Below, piece by piece: positions 51,930 through 60,860 of a DNA stretch of 64,000 nucleotides. Under the pieces are notes generated by a model that ran no database searches, was not told the origin of the DNA, and saw only the letters and a list, made by a program, of their open reading frames with translations. The DNA is taken from the NCBI GenBank assembly GCA_023443625.1, contig JAEZTQ010000082.1, positions 62,001 to 126,000 of the forward strand, written 5' to 3'. The DNA comes from Bacillota bacterium (GTDB lineage: Bacteria > Bacillota_A > Clostridia > Lachnospirales > Lachnospiraceae). Positions within the stretch are counted from its first letter, which is position 1. Each line of letters opens with the position of its first letter. The translations under genes and the position numbers were made by a program.

Positions 51930-52805
51930 TCAATAAGCTAAAACTTCATGCCCTTCCTCTGTAACCAGTACCATAATTTCACTTTGAGCAGAGACTTTTC
52001 CATCTGAGGTATAATAGGTCCATCCATTCTCTTCATCTAGATATATATTATCTGTTCCCATATTTACCATGGGTTCAATAGTAAATACCATTCCCGGCAC
52101 CATTAACATCTCGGTATTCTTCATTGTAACATAGCTAACCCATGGTTCTTCATGGAATTCTAAACCTATACCATGTCCCCCTATTTCTCTTACTACAGTA
52201 TAACCATGATCCAGAGCGTGGTCATGGACAGCTTGACCTACATCTCCAAGAAATCTCCAAGGCATAACCTGTTCTAAGCCTAGTTGAACACATTCTTCAA
52301 CAACCTTAATCAGGCGTTTCTTATCCTCACTTATAGTTCCAATAGAAAACATGCGTGAGGAATCTGAATAATATCCCTTATATATAGTAGATACATCTAC
52401 ATTAATGATGTCACCTTCTTTTAAGATTCTATCCTTAGATGGTATCCCGTGGCATACCTCATCATTGACAGAAGTACAAACACTCTTTGGAAAACCTTCA
52501 TATCCAAGCTGTGCCGGAATACCTCCCAGCTCTTTTGTTCTATCCATAACCAACTGATTGATGTCTTCTGTGGTTATACCAGCCCGAATACTATTAGCTA
52601 TCATATCTAAGATGGCTATATTGACTTTACCGCTTTCTCTTATTCCATTAATCTGCTCTGTATTTTTAATCAAATCCCTTGAAGGAACAATATGTCCCTG
52701 TAAATCAAATTTCTCTAGTTTAAAATCAAAGTCATAATGACATGACTTATATTTCTTATTACTATTGCACCAACAAGGGTCATTTCTATTAAGTCTATGA
52801 TTCAT
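51930..52805 (-). CDS. map: Methionine aminopeptidase type I with SEC-C motif
   Basis: 291 residues. The N-terminal SEC-C zinc motif (RNDPCWCNSNKKYKSCHYDF) precedes the pita-bread catalytic domain with metal ligands in NVDVSTIYKGYYSDSSRMF (two Asp), GGHGIGLEFH (His), FTIEPMV (Glu) and SAQSEIMV (Glu). It removes N-terminal Met from nascent proteins; the SEC-C motif probably binds the ribosome. Extended type I enzymes like this are common in clostridia alongside a short copy in the ribosomal operon. Confidence 0.95.
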   Translation of the reverse strand: MNHRLNRNDPCWCNSNKKYKSCHYDFDFKLEKFDLQGHIVPSRDLIKNTEQINGIRESGKVNIAILDMIANSIRAGITTEDINQLVMDRTKELGGIPAQLGYEGFPKSVCTSVNDEVCHGIPSKDRILKEGDIINVDVSTIYKGYYSDSSRMFSIGTISEDKKRLIKVVEECVQLGLEQVMPWRFLGDVGQAVHDHALDHGYTVVREIGGHGIGLEFHEEPWVSYVTMKNTEMLMVPGMVFTIEPMVNMGTDNIYLDEENGWTYYTSDGKVSAQSEIMVLVTEEGHEVLAY

Positions 52806-52895
52806 TATGTTCCATCCTTTTATTTATATAGGAATATATTGTAAATTCTCCATAATTACAAAACCTAATCATACATATTACATTCATTAGTGATA

Positions 52896-53531
52896 TCAAC
52901 CAGCTGTAGGATAACAAGTTGTAATTGCTCTTACTATTCCCTCATCATCGATCATAAGACCTAAATACCAGGGTAATTCTTCATCATATTCAATCTGAGC
53001 CATAATAATATCCTTATAATTCTCACACCAACCCTCAGGAAAAGTCGACATATTCCAAGATAGGACACCTGTAATAGATGTAGTCTCCTGGTTCTCAGGG
53101 GCAGTTTCACTGTTCTTTATACAATTAGGTAAAAGAGCATATACTTCCTCTTCAGTCATCCCAATTTGAAGCTTACATTCCAATATGTATTGTTCACCCA
53201 AGAGGGCATAATTGATAAAATCGACTCTTCTTTCCTCAGTGGAGGTATCTTCATCATACTGAAAGTAAAAATATAGGATGTCATCTAATTCAACCCATAG
53301 CCAGTTACCTATTGATCCTCCAAATACACCAGCTGTCTTTGTAAGCTTACTCTTACTATTCCGTGATATGGTCTCATACTCGGGAATTTGAAAATCCTTC
53401 ATAAACTTAATATCATCTTTGGTAACCGTCTGTAATTTGATAGAATCACTTTATCTTTTGCATCCATTGAGGAAGGCAATAATCATTAGCATAGATATGA
53501 TACTGAATTTTTTACATCTTATCTTACTCAT
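52896..53531 (-). pseudogene. Lipoprotein gene interrupted by an in-frame stop codon
   Basis: From ATG 53531 (AAGGAG six bases upstream) the frame encodes MSKIRCKKFSIISMLMIIAF then LNGC, a clear lipoprotein signal peptide with lipobox Cys24, then K-R and TAA at 53453-53451. The same frame continues without a break as SDSIKLQTVTKDDIKFMKDF and on to 52896 (168 residues beyond the next Met), giving a ~211-codon gene with a single nonsense codon at position 27. The mature part is acidic, with CKLQIGMTEEEVYALLP, similar in style to small extracytoplasmic SmpA/BLIP-like domains. Alone the downstream frame would have no signal peptide and no ribosome site. Confidence 0.8.
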
Positions 53532-53644
53532 AGAATTCTCCTTGTCATCTTCTATTTTAAGAAATCAAATAATTCCATGCTAGAATATACACAAGTCGCC
53601 ATGCTGTCTCCTGTTTTTGCAAAGGATTATAATTTACTGATAAT

Positions 53645-54346
53645 TTATATTTCATCCACCATGCGATAGCCAACGCCTACTTCCGTGACAATGTACTTGG
53701 GTTCAGCAGGATTAGCTTCTATTTTACGTCGGATGTTAGCCATATTAACACGAAGGGTTTGGTTTTCATTAACATAAGGGCCCCAGATTTCTTTAATTAG
53801 ATAATCATGGGTAAGAACCTTCCCCACATTTTTTGATAGAAGCACAATAATTTTATATTCAATGGGGGTTAAATGAACCTCCTTATCTTCTACCTTGACA
53901 AGTCTTTTATCATAATCAATCAGGAGATTTCCTATGATAACTTTATCTGCCTCAACATTATTATCATCTCTTGCTTTCTGACTATGTCTAACGGCTGTAC
54001 GGATACGGGCTAAAAGCTCTGATGTACCAAAGGGCTTCGTGATATAATCATCGGCACCTAAATCAAGGGCCTCTACCTTCTCCCTCTCATGCCCTCTTGC
54101 TGAGACAACAACAATGGGCAAACTATTCCATTCTCTTATTTTCTTAAGAACATCAATACCATCCATGTCGGGAAGACCAAGATCAAGTAAAATCAAATCC
54201 GGACAATGGGAAGCGGTTAATGCCAAGGCCGCCTTACCAGATTCTGCTTTAATTACGTTATAATCATTATGCGTAAGAATTGTTGATATAAAATTACTGA
54301 TTGCTAGTTCATCCTCAACTATGAGAATAACTAATTTATTATTCAT
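53645..54346 (-). CDS. kdpE: KdpE-like response regulator
   Basis: 233 residues. Receiver domain with acidic pocket VEDE and phospho-Asp in DLILLDLGLPDMDG, conserved Thr/Ser and Lys (VVSARG, DDYITKPFG), then an OmpR/PhoB winged helix (VHLTPIEYKIIVLLSKNVGKVLT...NMANIRRKIE). Sequence and partner identify it as KdpE, which activates kdp potassium-transport genes. Those genes (kdpFABC) are not adjacent. ATG 54346 with GAGGAAA upstream is preferred over an earlier in-frame Met. Confidence 0.9.
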   Translation of the reverse strand: MNNKLVILIVEDELAISNFISTILTHNDYNVIKAESGKAALALTASHCPDLILLDLGLPDMDGIDVLKKIREWNSLPIVVVSARGHEREKVEALDLGADDYITKPFGTSELLARIRTAVRHSQKARDDNNVEADKVIIGNLLIDYDKRLVKVEDKEVHLTPIEYKIIVLLSKNVGKVLTHDYLIKEIWGPYVNENQTLRVNMANIRRKIEANPAEPKYIVTEVGVGYRMVDEI

Positions 54347-54410
54347 AATTTTCCTCATTTCTTCTACAGTTTTTTATAGGACAGGTACCCAAATCAATAT
54401 CTCAATGCAT

Positions 54411-57056
54411 TTATAATGGTAATATAAAGCGAAATAATGCTCCATTTCCTTCACGATTAAAGGCTTCGATTTTACCATGATGGGCCTTAACAATGGACAT
54501 ACAGATGGATAGTCCAATTCCCATCCCTCTAGAGGAATCAGAGGTTCTTTTACCGTTTGGGACATAGGATTCAAAGAGATAGGGAAAATCCTGCTCCGGA
54601 ATACCATCTCCGTTATCACTTACTTCAAATACGGCAAAATCCTCTTCTTTTTGTAAGGAAACAAGGATTAAGGTCTCTCCAGAGTGTTTGATAGCATTTT
54701 CAATCAAATTGATAATAACCTGCTCAATTAAAGTTCCGTCCATAGGTACCATCAAAAGCTCCTCTGGCACCCTTACATCAATTTTTTGCTGGGGAAATCT
54801 TTTGCGAATTCTTCCGATTGCGCTAGCTATGATTTCTTCTGCTGCTTCTGGTGTTTTTGTTACATTGGCTGTATCCTCGTTAATTCGTGTAACGGATAAT
54901 AGGTTTTCCACCATTCGAATTAACCACTGGGAATCCTCTTTAATATGAGAAACCAATTGCTCCTTTGTATTATCATCAATGGCACCCTTGTTTTCTAATA
55001 TTGCTGAGCTAGCACCAAGAATCCCTGTTAATGGTGTCCGAAGATCATGAGAAATGGCGCGAAGGAGGTTGCTTCGCAGCTTTTCTTTCTCTGTTTCAAT
55101 AAGAATTGCTCTCTGCTCATCGGATAATCTCTGGCGCTCCAAGGCAATGGCTACCAGAGAAGTAATTCGTTTCATAAAAGCACGATTACTTTGATCAATT
55201 CTCAAACCATTGGAACAGGATATGCCAAGAACACCCAGAACATTCCCCTGGAAGATAACAGGCATATAATAAGCCCTGGCCTCAGCGAGAGTATCCGTTC
55301 CTGAGCCTGCTTGCTTTTGGTTCACAAACACCCAATGTGCAACCCTGCGTTCCTGTATGGATTGTAAAAATGAGGCATCTGTTTCTTCTTGTGCAAGCAA
55401 TAATTTGCCATTTATTTCATCAATAGGATCTTTTATATAAAATATTACAGAACGGCCAAATATGGTAACAATATATTGATTGGTTAAGTTCAGGATATTA
55501 TCAAGACCTCTGGTTACCAAAAGCTTCTTATTAATCTCGTATAGAACCTCAATTCTTTGTTCTCTGCTTTCTGCATAGTCTACCTGGGCTTTTATTCTCA
55601 CGGTTGTCGTACTTGTAATTAAAGCAGTGACGAACATTACTACAATGGAGATAAAATAATCATTTTGCATGATACCTAAAGAATATTTAGGTTCAATAAA
55701 AAGAATGTTATCAATCAATACACTAATAATAGAGGCAGCTATACCGTATAGATATCCGGTTGTTACCTTAGAAACAATTAATATGGCCAGGATATAGAGT
55801 AAAATTATATTATGATTGCTAAAATCAATCCTAAATAAAAGCATGGCAACAAAGGTTGTCAGGCATAGGATAAACAATGTCTTTAAGGTATCTCGCCTAG
55901 TAAGCTTAAACCTGTTATTAGAGAATACTTTTCTTCTGCCATGATAGCTTTTTACATTAGAGTTAGGGCTATCAGGTATGATGTGAATTTCTGTTTTATT
56001 TAATAAGGCTATAAGACTATCTTCCAGATCTATGGAAAACAGGCTCCTTATCCCTTTCTTTCTTCTGCTTTTTCCGATTACAATATTCGTGATACCACTA
56101 ATCCTGGCATAAGCCGCCACAGTTGCTGCAATGTCTTGCCCATGTAAGGTAGTGACCTCCGCACCTAACTGCTCCGCCAGTTCAACATTCGCTTGAAAAC
56201 TTCTCTTTTCCTCCTCAGACATTATCTCATTTTTACTATTTTCCACATATACAGCTAGCCATGGAGCATGAAAAGCTTCAGCTGTTCTTGCTGTCCATCG
56301 GATACATCTAGCTGAAGAGGGAGAACAGCTTATACAAACCAGTATCTTGGTATGGCCAGTATTATCAGAGATAAGTCCTTCTTTCCTACTATAATTACTG
56401 ATTCGGTCGGCAGCCTTTCGCATTGCTACCTCCCTAAGAAGCCTTAAGGTGTCTTTTGTCAAGGAATCAGTGAAAAGATCTTGTCCTTCATTCGGCAAAT
56501 GAAGCTTCTCTTCTTCCAGACGCCTCAGCAGCTCGTCCGGCTCGATATCAATTAGTTCTACCTTATCAGCATCATCAAAGATATAATCCGGGACGGTTTC
56601 CTGTTCCGATATAGGTGATATTATCTGAACAGTATCATATAGACTTTCTATGTTTTGAACATTTACTGTAGTATATACATCGATTCCTGCATTTAAAAGC
56701 TCTTCTATGTCTTGATATCTTTTCTTATTTCGTGTTCCTATTTCATTGGAACGAGCTAACTCATCCACAATAATAAGCTTGGGTTTTCTTAAGAGAGCAG
56801 CATCAAGATCAAAATCAAAGCTACCATTATTATCATCCTTTGCTTTCGTTGATAATCTGGGTATCTGCTCTAGGAGCCTTATGGTCTTAGCACTTGCTGT
56901 GGGCTTTATATAACCAGCCACTACATCTACCCCGCTGAGATACTGCTCTTTGGCATCATCCAGCATAGCATAGGTTTTTCCTACACCAGTTGAATATCCA
57001 AAAAATATTTTTAGGCGGCCTCGACCGTTATCTATCTCCAAGCAACTCACTTCCAA
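54411..57056 (-). CDS. kdpD: KdpD sensor histidine kinase
   Basis: 881 residues with the full KdpD architecture: N-terminal KdpD domain with Walker A GYSTGVGKTYAML and LIIVDELARSNEIGTRNKKR; USP-like domain (about 240-370, ILVCISCSPSSARCIRWTA); four membrane helices of the DUF4118 type (about 395-500); GAF-like domain; HisKA with phospho-His in LLRAISHDLRTPLTG; and HATPase with N box LIENAIKH and G boxes DNGDGIPE and GMGIGLSI. It senses potassium limitation or ionic stress and phosphorylates KdpE, encoded 64 bp downstream. The transporter genes are absent nearby. Confidence 0.95.
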   Translation of the reverse strand: MEVSCLEIDNGRGRLKIFFGYSTGVGKTYAMLDDAKEQYLSGVDVVAGYIKPTASAKTIRLLEQIPRLSTKAKDDNNGSFDFDLDAALLRKPKLIIVDELARSNEIGTRNKKRYQDIEELLNAGIDVYTTVNVQNIESLYDTVQIISPISEQETVPDYIFDDADKVELIDIEPDELLRRLEEEKLHLPNEGQDLFTDSLTKDTLRLLREVAMRKAADRISNYSRKEGLISDNTGHTKILVCISCSPSSARCIRWTARTAEAFHAPWLAVYVENSKNEIMSEEEKRSFQANVELAEQLGAEVTTLHGQDIAATVAAYARISGITNIVIGKSRRKKGIRSLFSIDLEDSLIALLNKTEIHIIPDSPNSNVKSYHGRRKVFSNNRFKLTRRDTLKTLFILCLTTFVAMLLFRIDFSNHNIILLYILAILIVSKVTTGYLYGIAASIISVLIDNILFIEPKYSLGIMQNDYFISIVVMFVTALITSTTTVRIKAQVDYAESREQRIEVLYEINKKLLVTRGLDNILNLTNQYIVTIFGRSVIFYIKDPIDEINGKLLLAQEETDASFLQSIQERRVAHWVFVNQKQAGSGTDTLAEARAYYMPVIFQGNVLGVLGISCSNGLRIDQSNRAFMKRITSLVAIALERQRLSDEQRAILIETEKEKLRSNLLRAISHDLRTPLTGILGASSAILENKGAIDDNTKEQLVSHIKEDSQWLIRMVENLLSVTRINEDTANVTKTPEAAEEIIASAIGRIRKRFPQQKIDVRVPEELLMVPMDGTLIEQVIINLIENAIKHSGETLILVSLQKEEDFAVFEVSDNGDGIPEQDFPYLFESYVPNGKRTSDSSRGMGIGLSICMSIVKAHHGKIEAFNREGNGALFRFILPL

Positions 57057-57168
57057 TCATTTATTCAATCTGTATTTCACAAATTTTATTACCCTATTAT
57101 AACTGATAACTTTAAGAGAGGCAACTATCCCCATCTTATCTTAAGACATATTTATGCATTTAAAATAA

Positions 57169-57258
57169 AGCAGGAAACTAATCCTCTGTTTCCTGCTATA
57201 ACTATCTATCTTAACCTTTTAAAAGTTCTTTTATCTGAGGAATACTTTTTCCTCTCAG
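57169..57258 (-). promoter_or_regulatory. Hairpin-rich leader upstream of kdpD
   Basis: In the minus-strand direction a CTGAGAGGAA/TTCCTCAG-type hairpin (57258-57235) is followed by AGCAGGAAAC/GTTTCCTGCT (57197-57169), a perfect 10-bp stem followed by TTATTTTAAA, like a terminator. It ends about 110 bp before the kdpD start. This layout could attenuate kdpDE transcription, or end a short RNA. No known potassium or cyclic-di-AMP riboswitch consensus was recognised. Confidence 0.45.
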
Positions 57259-57405
57259 CATCCCACAGCCTTAACTCTTATCTGAAACCGTCCCTAGAAT
57301 GATACATCGATAAATATTCATTAATGTTTTTCATTGAAATATCCAATGTTTTCATTTATAATGTCTATAGTCAATTATCTACAAACAAAAACGACAATAC
57401 ATGGC

Positions 57406-57436
57406 TTGACAAAAGAAATACGATGCTGCATATAAT
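57406..57436 (+). promoter_or_regulatory. Probable promoter of tyrS
   Basis: TTGACA at 57406-57411 and TATAAT at 57431-57436, 19-bp spacer, 70 bp before the start codon. No T-box leader is present. Confidence 0.7.
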
Positions 57437-57505
57437 AGATTTTCCTACAAACTATATGTATGAAATCTGCCAGCATCATTTCGAAATATATGAAGGAGGA
57501 ATACC

Positions 57506-58738
57506 ATGTCTACAAATGTTTATGACATACTAAAGGAACGTGGGTTTATTGAGCAAACCACCCATGAGGAGGAAATCCGTGAAATATTAGGAAAGGAATC
57601 CGTTACCTTTTATATAGGTTTTGATGCTACTGCTGATAGTTTAACTGCAGGACATTTTCTTACAGTAATGGCTATGATGCATATGCAAAAAGCCGGCCAC
57701 AAACCCATTGCTTTACTTGGCGGAGGAACCACTATGATTGGAGATCCTAGTGGCAAGTCCGATATGAGAACCTTAATGACAATGGAAACGATTCAACATA
57801 ATGCGGATTGTTTTCATAAACAGCTTTCCAGATTTATCGATTTTGAAAAGGGAAATGCTATTATAGCCAATAATGCAGACTGGCTGTTGGATTTAAATTA
57901 TGTAGAATTCTTACGTGAAGTAGGCATCCACTTCTCCGTTAATAAAATGCTTACAGCTGATTGTTATAAGCAGAGAATGGAAAAGGGTCTTACCTTCTTT
58001 GAATTCAATTACATGCTGATGCAATCCTATGACTTCTGGAAATTGAATAAATTATACAACTGTACTATGCAGTTAGGTGGTAATGATCAATGGTCTAATA
58101 TTCTTGGTGGCGTTGATTTAATCCGCCGTAAGGAACAAAAATCTGCTTTTGGTCTTACCTTCAAGCTTCTCACCACCAGTGAGGGAATAAAAATGGGTAA
58201 AACCATGAAGGGTGCTGTATGGCTGGATCCCAACAAGACAAGTCCTTATGAGTTCTATCAATATTGGAGGAATATTGAAGATGTTAAGGTTGAAGAATGT
58301 CTTGGTCTTTTAACTTTCCTTCCTATGGATGAGGTAAGAAGACTTGGTGCTCTTAAGGATGCCGAGATTAATCATGCAAAAGAGGTTCTAGCCTTTGAGA
58401 TTACTAAAATTGTTCATGGTGAGGAGGAGGCTATTAAAGCTCAGGAAGGAGCACGATCCTTATTTGGCGGTGGTATGAAATCTGCTGATATACCAACCAC
58501 CTCCTACCCTAAAGCTCGTTTTGCTGAAGGAATTGATTTGATTACACTAATGTGTGATTCTAAGCTTGCTCAGTCTCGTTCCGATGCAAGACGTAATATC
58601 CAGCAAGGCGGTGTCACTGTAAATGATGTGAAAATCACAGATTTTGATACAGTATTAAGCATAAATGATTTCGATTCTGACGGGGGATTATTGATTAAAA
58701 AAGGTAAGAAAGCTTTCCATCGTTTTGTAGCAGAATAA
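57506..58738 (+). CDS. tyrS: Tyrosyl-tRNA synthetase
   Basis: 410 residues. Class I catalytic core with the HIGH-like GHF in [28 protein letters not shown], tyrosine-binding [23 protein letters not shown] and KMSKS variant KMGKT, then a C-terminal S4-type RNA-binding domain ([20 protein letters not shown]). GAAGGAGGAATACC precedes the ATG. The charging reaction is Tyr + ATP + tRNA(Tyr). Confidence 0.97.
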   Translation: MSTNVYDILKERGFIEQTTHEEEIREILGKESVTFYIGFDATADSLTAGHFLTVMAMMHMQKAGHKPIALLGGGTTMIGDPSGKSDMRTLMTMETIQHNADCFHKQLSRFIDFEKGNAIIANNADWLLDLNYVEFLREVGIHFSVNKMLTADCYKQRMEKGLTFFEFNYMLMQSYDFWKLNKLYNCTMQLGGNDQWSNILGGVDLIRRKEQKSAFGLTFKLLTTSEGIKMGKTMKGAVWLDPNKTSPYEFYQYWRNIEDVKVEECLGLLTFLPMDEVRRLGALKDAEINHAKEVLAFEITKIVHGEEEAIKAQEGARSLFGGGMKSADIPTTSYPKARFAEGIDLITLMCDSKLAQSRSDARRNIQQGGVTVNDVKITDFDTVLSINDFDSDGGLLIKKGKKAFHRFVAE

Positions 58739-58787
58739 ATTTTGACATAAATTTATTTAAAAAATAAAGGGGATTGGAGTTGAGATT

Positions 58788-59708
58788 ATGCCTTGGTGTC
58801 CCAAGTGTAAAGTAGAATATCAGGAGGGTTTTTCTGAATGTTCTGACTGTAAGTCAAACCTGGTTGAAAGCTTGGAGGAAGCTGTAGTCTATGTACCATT
58901 TTTTCAAGCAAGTGACAAAAGTGTTGCAGATAAGCTGGCAGATTTTTTTGAGTACTCTGATTTAAAATGTGAAGTACGCTATGAAGAGACATCGGATATC
59001 TACATTGTAGCTATTCCGCCCAAAGCAGAAAAACAAGCTAAAAAGCTTTATCAGGCATTTTATTATGTTGAAGCCCAGCGATTAAACAAAGAAGCAAATT
59101 CATCAGAGGAGGACAATGCAGAGGAAACAAGGAGTAACACAGAGAACGACCCTACTTATGAGGAAGATATCTCTGCCTCTTCTTCCGAGGATGAGGAATA
59201 TGACGAAGATATTCCCCTTGATAATAATCCTGCTTATGACAGAAAAGCTGAATCAGTATATGTTATGAAAGCTGACCAATATAAAGATCTAAGCGGTTCC
59301 GTCTGGATATTCTTAGTCTTTGGTATTGCTGGCATTATTTTTGTAATCTTAAATATCACCGGAATACTTAGTATTTTAAACGGCTGGATCACAACTACCA
59401 TAATGGGTATTTTATTCCTATCCTTTATTTATATCGCCATTAGTACCAACAAGAAAGCAAAATCAGTGCAATCAGAAATTGATGCAGAGAATAAGCTTAC
59501 GGATGAAATAAATGATTGGCTTAAGAAGAATTTAACAGCTGACTTTCTCTCTTCTATTCATGATGATAACATATCAGAGGAATTAAACTATATTAAAATG
59601 ACGGATGTTATTAAAGAAATGCTTATTAAAGATTTCGGGACGCAAAATCCTTCTTATCTAGATTATCTCATTGATGAATATTATGACAATAATATAGAAG
59701 CAGAGTAA
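58788..59708 (+). CDS. Zinc-ribbon membrane protein, unknown function
   Basis: 306 residues. N-terminal zinc ribbon (WCPKCKVEYQEGFSECSDCKSNL), then a DUF2007-like domain (YVPFFQASDKSVADKLADFFE...YIVAIPPKAEKQAKKLYQAFY), an acidic linker of about 45 residues rich in Glu/Asp/Ser, two membrane helices at about 173-193 and 198-217, and a cytoplasmic C-terminal helix region. It follows tyrS by 49 bp and shares its likely transcript. Function unknown. Confidence 0.8.
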   Translation: MPWCPKCKVEYQEGFSECSDCKSNLVESLEEAVVYVPFFQASDKSVADKLADFFEYSDLKCEVRYEETSDIYIVAIPPKAEKQAKKLYQAFYYVEAQRLNKEANSSEEDNAEETRSNTENDPTYEEDISASSSEDEEYDEDIPLDNNPAYDRKAESVYVMKADQYKDLSGSVWIFLVFGIAGIIFVILNITGILSILNGWITTTIMGILFLSFIYIAISTNKKAKSVQSEIDAENKLTDEINDWLKKNLTADFLSSIHDDNISEELNYIKMTDVIKEMLIKDFGTQNPSYLDYLIDEYYDNNIEAE

Positions 59709-59732
59709 TTTAAAGGTTAATAAATATTTAAA

Positions 59733-59778
59733 AAAATGATTGTCAACTTGCATTGCTTCATGTGTTGACAGTCATTTT
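59733..59778 (+). terminator. Terminator after the zinc-ribbon protein gene
   Basis: AAAATGATTGTCAAC (59733-59747) pairs with GTTGACAGTCATTTT (59764-59778) with one mismatch, followed by CTTTAT. Confidence 0.8.
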
Positions 59779-59883
59779 CTTTATGTTATACTTAAACATC
59801 ATGGTATGAGAATATGAGCAATCTTCGTAGTTCAAAGAAAAACATACCCTAATTTGCAGTATTTTAGCAGAATGGAGATAGAT

Positions 59884-60858
59884 ATGGAAATCAAACAAGA
59901 GGTATTAAGAATTCTTGAAGAAAATAGGGGAAATACCGTCAATGGCTCTAAGCTTGCAGAGGAACTTAAGGTTACTAGAAGCTCCATCTGGAAGGCTGTT
60001 AAAACTCTTCAAAAAGATGGCTATCAAATAAATGCAGTTACAAACAGAGGTTACTGCCTTTTAAGGAATAATGATATCTTATCAGCAGAAAGCATTACTC
60101 CCTATTTAAAAGGAAAAGCCACAGATTTTATACTAGAAGTGCATCAGAGTGTAACCTCTACTAATTCCCTGGCAAAAGAGGCGGCCGCAAAGGGCGCAAA
60201 GGCAGGTACCGTAATTATTGCCAATGAACAGACCCAAGGGAGAGGTAGAATGGGAAGAAGCTTCTACTCTCCTATATCCACTGGCATTTATTTCTCTCTT
60301 ATACTAAGACCAAAACTAAATATGGAGGATGCGCTTTTCATAACAACAGCTGCAGCTGTGGCTGTATCCAAAGCAATAGAGAGTATAGCCAGGGTAAAGG
60401 CCTCTATTAAATGGGTTAATGATATCTATGTAGAGGATAAAAAGGTCTGTGGCATACTTACTGAGGCCTCCTTAAATTTCGAAAGCGGTAGTCTTGAATA
60501 TGCCGTTGTTGGAATCGGAATAAACATTGATACCAGGGATTTTCCTGAAGATATTAGCACAAAAGCCGGAGCAATTTTTACAAATAAGCCTCAAGACCTT
60601 CCTGTAAAATCCATCCTTCTGGCTGAGGTACTTAATAATCTTTCAGAAAGTATGGATACATTAACTGATAAATCTTATTTGGAGGAATATCGCCGCCGTT
60701 CTTTTCTAATTGGTAAAGATATTCATGTCCTTAAGGGCTCACAAATTTATAAGGCAAAAGCCCTTGATATTGATGAAAAAGCCCGTCTGGTGGTTGAATA
60801 TGACAACCAAACCAGAGAGGCTCTTAATTCAGGTGAAGTTAGTACTAGATCAATCTAA
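59884..60858 (+). CDS. birA: Bifunctional biotin ligase/biotin operon repressor BirA
   Basis: 324 residues. N-terminal winged helix (GNTVNGSKLAEELKVTRSSIWKAVKTLQKDGY), central ligase domain with TNSLAKEAAAKGAKAGTVIIANEQTQGRGRMGRSF (biotinyl-AMP loop GRGRMGR), IKWVNDIYVEDKKVCGILTE (catalytic KWxND), and C-terminal SH3-like domain. It attaches biotin to carboxylase carrier proteins and represses biotin genes. ATG 59884 with GGAG six bases upstream is chosen over earlier in-frame Met codons. Confidence 0.95.
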   Translation: MEIKQEVLRILEENRGNTVNGSKLAEELKVTRSSIWKAVKTLQKDGYQINAVTNRGYCLLRNNDILSAESITPYLKGKATDFILEVHQSVTSTNSLAKEAAAKGAKAGTVIIANEQTQGRGRMGRSFYSPISTGIYFSLILRPKLNMEDALFITTAAAVAVSKAIESIARVKASIKWVNDIYVEDKKVCGILTEASLNFESGSLEYAVVGIGINIDTRDFPEDISTKAGAIFTNKPQDLPVKSILLAEVLNNLSESMDTLTDKSYLEEYRRRSFLIGKDIHVLKGSQIYKAKALDIDEKARLVVEYDNQTREALNSGEVSTRSI

Positions 60859-60860
60859 GT

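Noticed and set aside
57100..57320. A cyclic-di-AMP (ydaO) riboswitch before kdpD
   Set aside because: The conserved GGGGTGAAT-type core was not found on the minus strand.
57200..57505. A T-box leader before tyrS
   Set aside because: The conserved AGGGTGGNACCGCG antiterminator sequence is absent; the region instead shows an ordinary promoter close to the start.
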